NCBI GenBank assembly: GCA_903859415.1
Contig: CAIOMN010000236.1
Span: forward strand, 1-64,000
Reading direction: 5' to 3'
Source: an uncultured Methylococcaceae bacterium
GTDB lineage: Bacteria > Pseudomonadota > Gammaproteobacteria > Methylococcales > Methylomonadaceae
DNA: 64,000 nt
The notes under the pieces are model-generated. The model saw nothing but the letters and a program-made list of their open reading frames with translations, did not search any database and was not told the origin of the DNA. A program made the translations under genes and the position numbers. Position 1 is the first letter of the stretch; the number at the start of each line of letters is the position of its first letter. Positions 17,878 through 26,994 of this stretch are shown piece by piece.

Positions 17878-18973
17878 TATTACCCCCAGCTTTTACTACA
17901 TCAACAGTAATTTGGAATCGTTCTAAATTACTAATTCTATCCTGTGTAACGGGCGAAGCAAATCGCGCATTTGAAAATAATTTAGACTCTTCTAAAACGG
18001 CCAATAACGCCGATGCTGCAGGTGACTCCCCTTGTATTTGCAAATGACCTTCTGAGTATTGAGCATAATTAAGTGATGTATCATCTTTAATTAATAAGCT
18101 TAAAGTATTTAGAATATTAATAACATCTGGGCTTGAATTTTTCTCTTTAATGAGCTGACTAGTTTCATCTATAACGGCATCAATGGATGATTGCATCGCC
18201 TTTACCTTCTTAGCCTCTTTCTCTAGACTTTCTGCTTTTAATTGCAACGTATTAACGGTTTGCGATTCAAACCAAACCGGCATAGCAATAACTAAAACAA
18301 GTAAAATACTTGTCAATGTTATGAGCACACCATTTAGTAAACGCGGCAAATTAGCAGTTTTTTGCCTAAACTTCTCTGGTAACAGATTATAGGCTTCATC
18401 AAAGCCATCAAGACTATTAGGAGAGTCTTGATAATCAACAAATAAAAGAGAGATTCCCATTGCTTTTACATCTTCATAGAGCCCATCGAGTAATTCCCGA
18501 GTTGTTAGTATCATCATTACTCTTAGATAACCTGGCTCATTCTCTCCAGCAATAAGCTTAACCGAAAAATAAACCTGCTCTGCTTTAAACGGTGTATAAC
18601 GATCTAATTCATATGAAACAACTTGATGCAGATTCTCTTTTGCAGCGATGGGCAAGCTAAATTCTTTTTGGATAGCATCTTGTGATGATAATCTTAGAAT
18701 TATTTTAGCTTTAGCTAATCGTTCATCCTTTGAATATAAACTTTGCAATGTAAAAGCTCTATCCGTTCGATCTACTGTTACAAGATGCTCATCTTTATCT
18801 AAAAATCGGTAAGTCAATACTAACTGGCTACCCATAGTGCTAATAATAATAAAACCTTGTTCATTATAGAAAAACGGCTTTATTCTCTCAGGAACGAGAA
18901 AAGCAAGTTCCCGCTTCCACCAGTGGAAGAACTGTTTAAAATTCAGATCAATTGTTGAGTTCAGGTTCAGCAT
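17867..18973 (-). CDS. gspL: GspL/PilN-like T2SS platform protein
   Basis: A 368-aa bitopic protein. The cytoplasmic N-terminal part (about residues 1-215) is an actin-like/PilM-like domain that in GspL binds the GspE ATPase; it opens with FKQFFHWWKRELAFLVPERI, typical of the PilN-containing GspL type. A transmembrane helix lies at about 228-250. A coiled coil and a PilN-like periplasmic domain follow. It overlaps gspK by 26 bp upstream and gspM by 11 bp downstream. Confidence 0.88.
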   Translation of the reverse strand: MLNLNSTIDLNFKQFFHWWKRELAFLVPERIKPFFYNEQGFIIISTMGSQLVLTYRFLDKDEHLVTVDRTDRAFTLQSLYSKDERLAKAKIILRLSSQDAIQKEFSLPIAAKENLHQVVSYELDRYTPFKAEQVYFSVKLIAGENEPGYLRVMMILTTRELLDGLYEDVKAMGISLLFVDYQDSPNSLDGFDEAYNLLPEKFRQKTANLPRLLNGVLITLTSILLVLVIAMPVWFESQTVNTLQLKAESLEKEAKKVKAMQSSIDAVIDETSQLIKEKNSSPDVINILNTLSLLIKDDTSLNYAQYSEGHLQIQGESPAASALLAVLEESKLFSNARFASPVTQDRISNLERFQITVDVVKAGGNSGE

Positions 18974-19901
18974 ATTTTTTAACTAATAATTCGCTCATTT
19001 TAGCAGTAAATAATGTCTTGGTATTTGCAGTAACCCGACTCCATTTCAACACCTGAAAAGGAGTTTCGACATTCTGTTCAGATTTTTTAATCACTGCATT
19101 AATAATTGCTTTGGAATGATCATCTAAAACTGCTTCAGAGACCAAATTAAAAACATTACTTTGTCCTGCAGGGTTATTGAAAATTGAATTTAAAGGAAAA
19201 GAGGGGGGGAGCTGATTATTGATTGCACTTCGTAATCTTGCGAAAATATACGACTCAACTAAGCCTTGATCTAATCCGGGAATTACCTGCAAAACCTCTT
19301 TACTAGCCATTTGCATGTTAATTTGTGACTGGCCCGAATAAACGGTCACTAAAGGCTCAATCCATGCAAATATTGCTTTATCCATACCCAATACCAATTG
19401 TAATTCTTCGATTGATTGAAAAGACTTGTTAGCAGGCTGATAATTTAAACCTGCCTCCTCATATTGTTCCTTTTCAGCGCCATTAAGATTGACCAAATCA
19501 TCAGGATCACGCCAATCAAGAATGGCGCCCACCAAATGACTTTGTTGATCTTCATCTACAGGTGCATGAGCCATTAAACTTTTTAATAATTGCTGATCAG
19601 CTTTGTTAATATCAATCTTTCCAGCTTCGGAAAACAATTGTATTCGGATTTTTGCACGATCCGCAATTATTTCATAAACACGTCCATCTGCTTTCCATGC
19701 TTTAAAAGGATCAGGACTTGATAACATCATCTCAGCTATTGAAATACCCGACTCAGCAATAGACATTGCCTGCGCATTATTTTTAATCGTTGAAACAATG
19801 GATGCTTCTCTACGCATAGTTAGTGCAAAACTGCCTGCCATGATTATCAACAAGCTCAAGACCCACAATACCAAAATCAAGGCAACACCTTTTTGTTGCA
19901 T
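18948..19901 (-). CDS. gspK: T2SS minor pseudopilin GspK
   Basis: A 317-aa pseudopilin. It starts MQQKGVALILVLWVLSLLII, with the short leader cut after Gly5 and without the Glu+5 seen in other pseudopilins; a hydrophobic residue at that position is characteristic of GspK. The long globular domain includes KIDINKADQQLLKSLM and DWRDPDDLVNLNGAE (about residues 95-165), the GspK alpha-domain signature. GspK caps the pseudopilus tip with GspI and GspJ. It abuts gspJ (1-bp overlap). Confidence 0.93.
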   Translation of the reverse strand: MQQKGVALILVLWVLSLLIIMAGSFALTMRREASIVSTIKNNAQAMSIAESGISIAEMMLSSPDPFKAWKADGRVYEIIADRAKIRIQLFSEAGKIDINKADQQLLKSLMAHAPVDEDQQSHLVGAILDWRDPDDLVNLNGAEKEQYEEAGLNYQPANKSFQSIEELQLVLGMDKAIFAWIEPLVTVYSGQSQINMQMASKEVLQVIPGLDQGLVESYIFARLRSAINNQLPPSFPLNSIFNNPAGQSNVFNLVSEAVLDDHSKAIINAVIKKSEQNVETPFQVLKWSRVTANTKTLFTAKMSELLVKKYAEPELNN

Positions 19902-20674
19902 TACCTAAAACTCTCCGTGGGATTTATAGGCGACAAAGCCATTGGATTTATGGGCTGCGCACCCACAGCATTAAGTCCAGAACCTATATTGTTTGCTATT
20001 GTATCAGTTACTTTAAGCTCAATAATCATCTCCGGCCAATAAATCCCGCTTTCAAGTTCAATATTAATTTTAACTAACCGGGGTAATATATTCTTATTTA
20101 GCCAATCATCAGCCCACACACCTTTACTGCCCACAGTATCCGCACCAAAATAAGATAACTTAAAATCTTTAACGTGCTTGATTAATGTAATCTCTTCTTC
20201 CTTCGGCTCATCCCCGTCTATCGGTTCAACGTACGGAACCAATGACACGTTAATTAGCTGTTCATTATCCACTTCAATTTTACTTAAGGAATAGCGTTGT
20301 AATCCCGGCCGAGCAGCACTTGCAGGAAATTCAGAAACAAATTTTAAGGACTGAGCATCACCCTGAAAAGAAAAACCCTGATCTTCTCCAGATGAATCAT
20401 TTGATAAAGGTTTTGCAACAGACAAATGTTGTTGAAAAAAATTATAAACAACCGCTATTTCGTTAACATCAGTAATTTTATTTTCACCTCTTTCCCAACT
20501 ATCCGTACATATTTTCAAACTTGCAAACAATAAAACGACCATTACACTTAGCAAGGTTAATGCAATAAGCACTTCAATTAATGTAAAGCCCTTCGAATTA
20601 GATCTTAGTCCAACTGGATGTTTCTCACTAGATCGTTTATCAGGAGATCCAATAAGTGGTGCTTTTTTTTTCAT
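19901..20674 (-). CDS. gspJ: T2SS minor pseudopilin GspJ
   Basis: A 257-aa minor pseudopilin with an unusually long, charged leader of about 29 residues before the prepilin motif KGFTLIEVLIALTLL. Cleavage would fall after the Gly and the conserved Glu+5 is present. The globular domain contains the expected FSFQGDAQSLKFVSEF strand region. GspJ forms the tip complex with GspI and GspK. Start and stop overlap gspI by 4 bp (ATGA) and gspK by 1 bp. A later start inside the leader is possible but no better ribosome-binding site was seen. Confidence 0.9.
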   Translation of the reverse strand: MKKKAPLIGSPDKRSSEKHPVGLRSNSKGFTLIEVLIALTLLSVMVVLLFASLKICTDSWERGENKITDVNEIAVVYNFFQQHLSVAKPLSNDSSGEDQGFSFQGDAQSLKFVSEFPASAARPGLQRYSLSKIEVDNEQLINVSLVPYVEPIDGDEPKEEEITLIKHVKDFKLSYFGADTVGSKGVWADDWLNKNILPRLVKINIELESGIYWPEMIIELKVTDTIANNIGSGLNAVGAQPINPMALSPINPTESFR

Positions 20675-21081
20675 CTATTTTGATTGGCTAATTTTAAAGT
20701 TGTAAGTTCTACTCGTCTACTGTTTACAGCTTTACCCCAACTCACAATAACTTTAATTTTAAAAAGTCCCATTGTCGTAGTTACACTATCAGCATTACCT
20801 GGCTCAAACAGGTATGGATTCACAGTCAACAGCCATTCATATTTTTCATTTTCAGTACCTGAATCCTGACCTGCCTGCAACGAATTTTCTAACCCTGTTT
20901 TAGCCATTAAGCTTTCCGCAATTTGAACAGCTGCAGTGTAATCCTCGGCCACAATAGCCGTATCAACGCCGGATGAAAATATTTTTAGCAAAATACCCAA
21001 GGAAAATGCAAGAATCGAAAATGCAATCAGGATTTCCAATAAAGAAAAACCTTTCTGTTTATTCACTTGAATCTTTATCAT
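20671..21081 (-). CDS. gspI: T2SS minor pseudopilin GspI
   Basis: A 136-aa minor pseudopilin with the prepilin cleavage motif KGFSLLEILIAFSILA after a 10-residue basic leader. The small C-terminal domain matches GspI length. The ATG at 21081, with GAG upstream, is preferred to an in-frame TTG at 21090. It lies inside the end of gspH (23-bp overlap), so translation is probably coupled. It ends in an ATGA overlap with gspJ. Confidence 0.92.
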   Translation of the reverse strand: MIKIQVNKQKGFSLLEILIAFSILAFSLGILLKIFSSGVDTAIVAEDYTAAVQIAESLMAKTGLENSLQAGQDSGTENEKYEWLLTVNPYLFEPGNADSVTTTMGLFKIKVIVSWGKAVNSRRVELTTLKLANQNR

Positions 21082-21535
21082 CAAGCTCAACTTGACCCGT
21101 TAACCAATTGATATCTAATTGCCAAGATGACTTATTCTTCTTCAAAGTTACCCTTCCACCCGTTGAAGAACCATCCGGAAAAAACCGAACACTTCCCATT
21201 CCTTTACCAGTTAACTCTCTCTTAGCTGTTACTAAGGTCACACCTATTGACTTAGGAATAGCGTAGATCTTATCTCGTCGACTGACTCTATAAGTATTTT
21301 GTGTAAGATCAAAGTTAACGGTCATTTCTTGATGAGAAATTAAAGCCTCACCTCTTGCAAACCGTAAGGCAGACACGATATCCCTAGAAGCAGCTTTAAG
21401 TGTAGTGGCGTCATTACCAGACGACAAACTAACACCGACAACAGAAAAACCCAAAACCACAATAAATAATACAATCATTAACTCTAGTAGAGTAAAACCC
21501 TTGGATTTATTTAATCCACTAGACATGCTGCTCAT
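21059..21535 (-). CDS. gspH: T2SS minor pseudopilin GspH
   Basis: A 158-aa pseudopilin with the motif KGFTLLELMIVLFIVVLG and the Glu+5 after a 12-residue leader. The globular part contains the SALRFARGEALISHQEMTVNF-like segment (about residues 52-72) and the RFFPDGSSTGGRVTL strand-turn (about 118-132), both diagnostic of GspH. It lies 23 bp downstream of gspG and overlaps gspI. Confidence 0.93.
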   Translation of the reverse strand: MSSMSSGLNKSKGFTLLELMIVLFIVVLGFSVVGVSLSSGNDATTLKAASRDIVSALRFARGEALISHQEMTVNFDLTQNTYRVSRRDKIYAIPKSIGVTLVTAKRELTGKGMGSVRFFPDGSSTGGRVTLKKNKSSWQLDINWLTGQVELDDKDSSE

Positions 21536-21558
21536 CTGTGTTTTCTTTAATTCGACTG

Positions 21559-21996
21559 TTATTCCCAGCTAACAACGTCCTGATCTTCGCCTGTTCCGCC
21601 TTCTTTACCATCCGCACCATAAGAAAAAATATCAAATTTTGAATGTTCACCAGGGAACACATAGTGATATTCATTTTGCCATGGATCAAGAGGGATTTTA
21701 GATTTAGATAGATAAGGACCACTCCAATGTTTAGCATTATCAGGAGCTTCAACTAATGCCTGCAATCCTTGTTCAGTGGTTGGATAGCCGCCTGCATCCA
21801 GCTTATACATATCTAAAGTTGAAGCTAGATCCTCAATCTGTACCTTTGCTGCTTTAGTTTTGGACTCGCCCATATGTTTCATTACTTGTGGCCCAACTAT
21901 GCCGGCTAACATTGCGATAATTCCTAAAACAACCAACAACTCAAGTAAAGTAAATCCCATTTGCTTACGATTTTTTATATGTTTCATTGTTGCCAT
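21559..21996 (-). CDS. gspG: T2SS major pseudopilin GspG
   Basis: A 145-aa major pseudopilin, the main subunit of the periplasmic pseudopilus. The leader ends before MGFTLLELLVVLGIIAML, with the Glu+5. The conserved C-terminal block is intact: LDAGGYPTTEQGLQALV, GPYLSKSKIPLDPWQ and FSYGADGKEGGTGEDQD, which contains calcium-ligand positions. The second Met (codon 4) could be the true start. Located 9 bp after gspF. Confidence 0.97.
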   Translation of the reverse strand: MATMKHIKNRKQMGFTLLELLVVLGIIAMLAGIVGPQVMKHMGESKTKAAKVQIEDLASTLDMYKLDAGGYPTTEQGLQALVEAPDNAKHWSGPYLSKSKIPLDPWQNEYHYVFPGEHSKFDIFSYGADGKEGGTGEDQDVVSWE

Positions 21997-22005
21997 TATT
22001 TCCTA

Positions 22006-23217
22006 TTAAAAAGCCAAATCATTAACACTCAAGATAGCAAGTAAAATTGACACAATAATACCTGCGATCATAAGCCCAAGAGTAATAATCAGCACTGGCT
22101 CAAGAAAAGCCAACAAACGCTGAATAGCAACTCTAAGTTGTTTATCATAAATTGTTGCAACCCGAAGTAACATCTCTTCTAGTCGCCCCGTCTCTTCCCC
22201 CATCTTTATCATTTGCAAGGCCATTTTTGGCAGCAAACGCTTTTCCATTAGGGCATCAGATAAGTGCTTACCTTGCTTCAAATGCTCTTCAGCATCAGCA
22301 ATAGCATCAGCCAATACCAGATTATCTACGGTTTCACGAACAATAACCAACGCAGCTAATATTGAAACTCCATTTCCAAGCAAAGTCCCAAGCGTTCGAC
22401 TGATATTAGCTGTTTCTTTATTCGTTATAATAGTACCCGCCAAAGGTAATTTTAAAAAGCGAGCGTCCCACACTTTTTTTCTGAAAGGATCAGCCATCTG
22501 ATATTTCATATAACTAGAGATAAAAATAATCCCCATCAGCAAAGCCCACCAATAACTTTGTAACCAATTAGCCAAACCTACAACTATCTGAGTAGACACA
22601 GGTAAAGCTTTCCCTGCACTTTCAAACATTTCAGTGAATTGTGGCACAACAAAAGTTAACATCACAAATAATGAAGCAAGTGACATGACTAACAAAATAG
22701 CGGGGTAAATTAAGGCCGTACTCACCGTATCTTTTAATTCCTGAGAACGCTCTAAATACTCTGACAAGCGTGTTAAAACCTCATCAAGACCTCCGCCTGC
22801 TTCACCAGCACGCACCATATTCAAATAGAACTTGCTAAAAATACCTTGCTGCTGTTCTAGAGCATCTGCCAAAGAAACACCCCCTTTAACTTTTTCTAAA
22901 ACCTTAGCAATTAACTTTGTTAAACGTGGATTATCTTCCGTCAAATCCATTAAAACAGACAAAGATTTATCAATAGGTAAGCCAGATTCTAATAACGTTG
23001 CTAACTCTCCCGTTAGCAATCCAATGTCTTTCTGCGACAACTTTGCCTGTTTATTCTTCGACCAAAAAAATGATCTACTATTAGCTGGCGCAACTCGAAT
23101 AGGAATATAGCCCTCGGACTGCAATGCGGCTATGAGAAGCTTTTCATCAACTACGTCACGGACCCCTTCCTCCGTTTCACCTAAGCTATTTATCGCTTTA
23201 TAAGTAAATAAAGGCAT
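22006..23217 (-). CDS. gspF: T2SS inner-membrane platform protein GspF
   Basis: A 403-aa polytopic protein with two cytoplasmic helical GspF domains (about residues 70-190 and 275-395) and three transmembrane segments (about 170-195, 220-240 and 375-400). Signatures include LLTGELATLLESGLPIDKSL and the MVRAGEAGGGLDEVL motif in the first domain, repeated as MIKMGEETGRLEEMLLRVA in the second. The N-terminal MPLFTYKAINSLGETEEG is typical. It is separated from gspE by one base. Confidence 0.97.
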   Translation of the reverse strand: MPLFTYKAINSLGETEEGVRDVVDEKLLIAALQSEGYIPIRVAPANSRSFFWSKNKQAKLSQKDIGLLTGELATLLESGLPIDKSLSVLMDLTEDNPRLTKLIAKVLEKVKGGVSLADALEQQQGIFSKFYLNMVRAGEAGGGLDEVLTRLSEYLERSQELKDTVSTALIYPAILLVMSLASLFVMLTFVVPQFTEMFESAGKALPVSTQIVVGLANWLQSYWWALLMGIIFISSYMKYQMADPFRKKVWDARFLKLPLAGTIITNKETANISRTLGTLLGNGVSILAALVIVRETVDNLVLADAIADAEEHLKQGKHLSDALMEKRLLPKMALQMIKMGEETGRLEEMLLRVATIYDKQLRVAIQRLLAFLEPVLIITLGLMIAGIIVSILLAILSVNDLAF

Positions 23218-23218
23218 C

Positions 23219-24904
23219 TTAGTTTTCCGAAGTTACTCGCATTACCTCTTCAAGAGTGGTAATGCCTTCTATAACCTTAACTAATCCATTTTCATAAAGC
23301 GTTTGCATACCTTCAGCAATAGCCAATTTTTGAATAGCTCCAGACTCCTCATGTGACATGATAAGTTTACGGATTGGATCAGTCATGGGTAAAAGCTCAA
23401 TAATGGCAAGTCGACCTCGATAACCCGTGCCTGCACAAGCTGGACACCCAACTGGTTTGTATAAAACAATTTCACTCTGAGAAGAAAAACGCTGTAATTG
23501 TAATTCCTTAACCAATTCAGGCGCAGCAACCATACTTATTTTACAGGCTGGACATAATTTCCTGACTAACCGCTGAGCGAGTATGCCATTGACAGTGGAT
23601 GTCAGTAAATACTCTTCTAAACCCATATCAAGTAAGCGTGTAATCCCACCAGCAGCATCGTTGGTATGCAATGTAGATAACACTAAATGACCTGTGAGCG
23701 CAGACTGAACAGCAATTTTTGCAGTTTCCAAATCCCGCATTTCACCAATCATAATAACATCAGGATCTTGTCTTACAATAGAACGTAAAGCAGAAGCGAA
23801 CGTCAAACCTATTTGAGGCTTGGCCTGAATTTGGTTAATACCTTCCATTTGATATTCAACCGGATCTTCAACAGTAATTATTTTACGCTCAGGCGTATTT
23901 AACTGCTTTAATGCTGCATACATGGTAGTCGATTTACCACTACCAGTAGGACCCGTAATCAAAATGATGCCGTGTGGAAGAGCCAGTACATCGATAAAGT
24001 TTTGTAAATGCCTACCAGAAAAACCCAAAGCCTCAAAATCCAGTACCGTATTTTCCTTGTCCAATAGACGTATCACAACACTCTCTCCATACATTGTAGG
24101 TATCGTAGATACCCGCAAATCCAACTCTTTCCCTAGCATTTGTATTTTGATACGTCCATCCTGAGGCAAACGACGTTCGGCAATATTCAACTTGGCCATG
24201 ATCTTAATGCGGGAAATCACAGCGGCCGTTGACTTTACATTAGGCGCATCTATCTCCTGTAGAACACCATCAACACGCAACCTTACTTTTAACGATTGTT
24301 CAAAAGGTTCTATATGAATATCTGACGCCCGGGTTTCAATCGCTCGCTGCATAATCAAATTAACCATTTTTATAACAGGTGCCTCACTTGCTAAATCCTT
24401 CAAGTGTTCTAAATCTTCTTCACCAAGATCATCTAAGGCTAAGTCATCGATCAACTTATCCATTTTCGAACGATCTTCACCATATTGAACATCTATAGCA
24501 GTATCAATTTCTGAAAGTAATCCCACTTTAACAAAAACCGACTTCCCTATCATCAAGCTAAGCGCGTTAATAGTAAATTGATCTTCTGGATCCATCATCG
24601 CGATGGTCACATCATTATCAGTTTGACCCAAACCAATAATGTGGTAATTCTTTAAAAAACGTAAAGACACCTCTTCAGGCAATTGTCTTTCTAATGGATA
24701 TTGGTCTGCTGCCACTTTCTCAAACTTACCCGATTCGACAAATGCATCGGCTACATCGAGCTCAGAACATAATCCCAGCTTTACAAGTAACTTGGGCAAA
24801 CTCTCCCCTACTGAGGTTTTTTGCACACGCTCAACTTTCTTTAATTCCGAAACTGACAGTTTATGCCTGTCCTGTAAAGTTGCTAACAAAGACTGATAAG
24901 TCAT
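23219..24904 (-). CDS. gspE: T2SS cytoplasmic ATPase GspE
   Basis: A 561-aa secretion ATPase that powers pseudopilus assembly. After an N-terminal MshEN-like region (about residues 1-150) come the N2 domain and the RecA-like core. The core has Walker A GPTGSGKSTTMYAAL (about 320-334), the Asp box (IIT-VEDPVEY), Walker B (DVIMIGEMRD, about 385-394) and the His box (GHLVLSTLHTNDA). The tetracysteine zinc motif CPAC...CPAC lies at about 455-490. First gene of the operon. No prepilin peptidase gene (gspO/pilD) is in the window. Confidence 0.98.
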   Translation of the reverse strand: MTYQSLLATLQDRHKLSVSELKKVERVQKTSVGESLPKLLVKLGLCSELDVADAFVESGKFEKVAADQYPLERQLPEEVSLRFLKNYHIIGLGQTDNDVTIAMMDPEDQFTINALSLMIGKSVFVKVGLLSEIDTAIDVQYGEDRSKMDKLIDDLALDDLGEEDLEHLKDLASEAPVIKMVNLIMQRAIETRASDIHIEPFEQSLKVRLRVDGVLQEIDAPNVKSTAAVISRIKIMAKLNIAERRLPQDGRIKIQMLGKELDLRVSTIPTMYGESVVIRLLDKENTVLDFEALGFSGRHLQNFIDVLALPHGIILITGPTGSGKSTTMYAALKQLNTPERKIITVEDPVEYQMEGINQIQAKPQIGLTFASALRSIVRQDPDVIMIGEMRDLETAKIAVQSALTGHLVLSTLHTNDAAGGITRLLDMGLEEYLLTSTVNGILAQRLVRKLCPACKISMVAAPELVKELQLQRFSSQSEIVLYKPVGCPACAGTGYRGRLAIIELLPMTDPIRKLIMSHEESGAIQKLAIAEGMQTLYENGLVKVIEGITTLEEVMRVTSEN

Positions 24905-25199
24905 ATTTTTCCACTAAATTTGAATTAATATCTATAGAAATAATAAATTGGATTGGGAATCGAGGTATTATCATAATAATCCGCAACCCTGCAAACTAGC
25001 GGATAACTGAAAAGACGGGGATATTATGTTTGAAACTAAAACTTTTCGTTCCGTGACTTGTTCGTTAATCTCAGGCAACTTTGTCATTAATAAAATAGCC
25101 AAGGCAAAAACACCTACAGCATCATATAAAATTCAAAGCTACCTATTGAAATAGAGATTGGTTCAAACGCTCCTTGACTAATAATACTATCCTTTATTT
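24905..25199. other. Intergenic region after amtB, with a possible gene remnant
   Basis: This 295-bp gap lies upstream of gspE and must hold the T2SS promoter, which I could not assign with confidence. On the minus strand an open frame at 25132-24971 (53 codons, no start codon, preceded by an in-frame TGA) begins with a hydrophobic stretch, GVFALAILLMTKLPE, like a transmembrane helix of a transporter. It may be the last fragment of a deleted membrane-protein gene. The evidence is weak. Confidence 0.25.
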
Positions 25200-26492
25200 T
25201 TATAAGTCTACATAACCGGTTTCTTCGTGCAAAACAGTATCTAAACCTTGCATTTCTTGATCGACCGTGACACGTAGACCCAACACTTTATCTAGTAATT
25301 TTAAAATCAAATAGCTAAAAAATGCACTCCAGAGAGCTGTAACAACGATCGCTAAAGCCTGAACACTAACTTGATGAGTCATTGAAACACCATCGGGTAA
25401 TCCCAAGCCACCTAAATCTGTACTCACAAAAACCCCAGTCAATAATGAACCAGTAATACCGCCTATACCATGCACAGGAAACACATCTAATGAATCATCA
25501 ATTTTTAAAGTACGCTTGACGTATTGAGTTGCATAAAAACACACCACTCCAGCAACGACTCCAATAACTAACGCTCCCGATGGACCAACAAAACCTGAAG
25601 CAGGTGTGATTGTCCCTAAACCCGCCACCATGCCAGTAACAATACCCAACACACTGGGCTTACCAAAACGTTTCCATTCAATAAACATCCAGGTTAACGA
25701 ACCAGAAGCGGCTGCAATATGAGTGACTAACATAGCCATCCCTGCACGTCCATCTGCTGTTAATGCACTGCCTGCATTAAAACCAAACCAGCCTACCCAA
25801 AGCATACCAGCTCCAGTCACCACCATAGTCATATTATGAGGCGGCATTGCCGTGTTTGGAAAACCTTTTCTTTTACCTAGAACTAGAGCAGCCACTAATG
25901 CTGCGACACCCGCATTAACATGAATAACAATACCACCAGCAAAGTCCATTGTACCGAGATCAGCTAACCAGCCACCACCCCATATCCAATGACAAATGGG
26001 CATATAGACAAGAATCAGCCATAAACTACTAAACCAAAGCATAGATGAAAACTTCATACGCTCAGCAAATGCACCCACAATAAGAGCGGGCGTGATAATA
26101 GCGAAGGTCATTTGAAACATAAAATAAACTGTTTCTGGAATGTCGCCCGTCAGCACAGTGGTATTGATATCAGGGAGAAATACTTTTGATGCCCCGCCGA
26201 TAAATTTCTGCAACTCTCCGCCATTAGCAAAGATAAAACTATAGACACCCGCGAGCCAAAGAATTGAAACTACACACGTAATAGCAAAGCACTGCATCAA
26301 TACAGATAAAACGTTCTTACTTCTTACTAATCCGGCATAAAATAACGATAAGCCGGGGATAGTCATAAAAAGAACTAGTGCTGTGGATGTTAAAATCCAC
26401 GAAGTATTAGCCTGATTTAATGAATCTGCTGATGCTAAATCAGGTAGTATAAATAAACCTAAAATTAATTTCTTAATCGTAGTAGACGACAT
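25200..26492 (-). CDS. amtB: Ammonium transporter
   Basis: A 430-aa AmtB/Mep/Rh channel with an N-terminal cleavable signal (MSSTTIKKLILGLFILPDLASADS) and 11 predicted transmembrane helices. Family landmarks are visible: LFYAGLVRSKN early (about residues 48-58), DFAGGIVIHVNAGVAALVAAL (about 160-180) with the first pore histidine, and HGIGGITGSLLTGVF (about 335-349) with the twin histidine. The ATG at 26492 begins 1 bp after the glnK stop and has GAGG upstream, so the two genes are translationally coupled. GlnK normally binds and closes AmtB. Confidence 0.97.
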   Translation of the reverse strand: MSSTTIKKLILGLFILPDLASADSLNQANTSWILTSTALVLFMTIPGLSLFYAGLVRSKNVLSVLMQCFAITCVVSILWLAGVYSFIFANGGELQKFIGGASKVFLPDINTTVLTGDIPETVYFMFQMTFAIITPALIVGAFAERMKFSSMLWFSSLWLILVYMPICHWIWGGGWLADLGTMDFAGGIVIHVNAGVAALVAALVLGKRKGFPNTAMPPHNMTMVVTGAGMLWVGWFGFNAGSALTADGRAGMAMLVTHIAAASGSLTWMFIEWKRFGKPSVLGIVTGMVAGLGTITPASGFVGPSGALVIGVVAGVVCFYATQYVKRTLKIDDSLDVFPVHGIGGITGSLLTGVFVSTDLGGLGLPDGVSMTHQVSVQALAIVVTALWSAFFSYLILKLLDKVLGLRVTVDQEMQGLDTVLHEETGYVDL

Positions 26493-26493
26493 T

Positions 26494-26892
<399 letters not shown>

Positions 26893-26916
26893 TTATCAAT
26901 CAACATACAATTATTA

Positions 26917-26932
26917 GGCAGTTTTTTCGCCT
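26917..26932 (-). promoter_or_regulatory. Candidate sigma-54 promoter of glnK-amtB
   Basis: Read on the minus strand this is AGGCGA, five A, then CTGCC, which keeps the invariant GG and GC dinucleotides at exact RpoN spacing but matches the rest of TGGCAC-N5-TTGCW poorly. Its position 85 bp before glnK fits NtrC-controlled expression, which is well known for glnK-amtB operons. Confidence 0.35.
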
Positions 26933-26994
26933 TTAAAATATCATAGTATTATGACTAACCTTTTAAACGTCTATTAATAACCTGAAATAAATCT

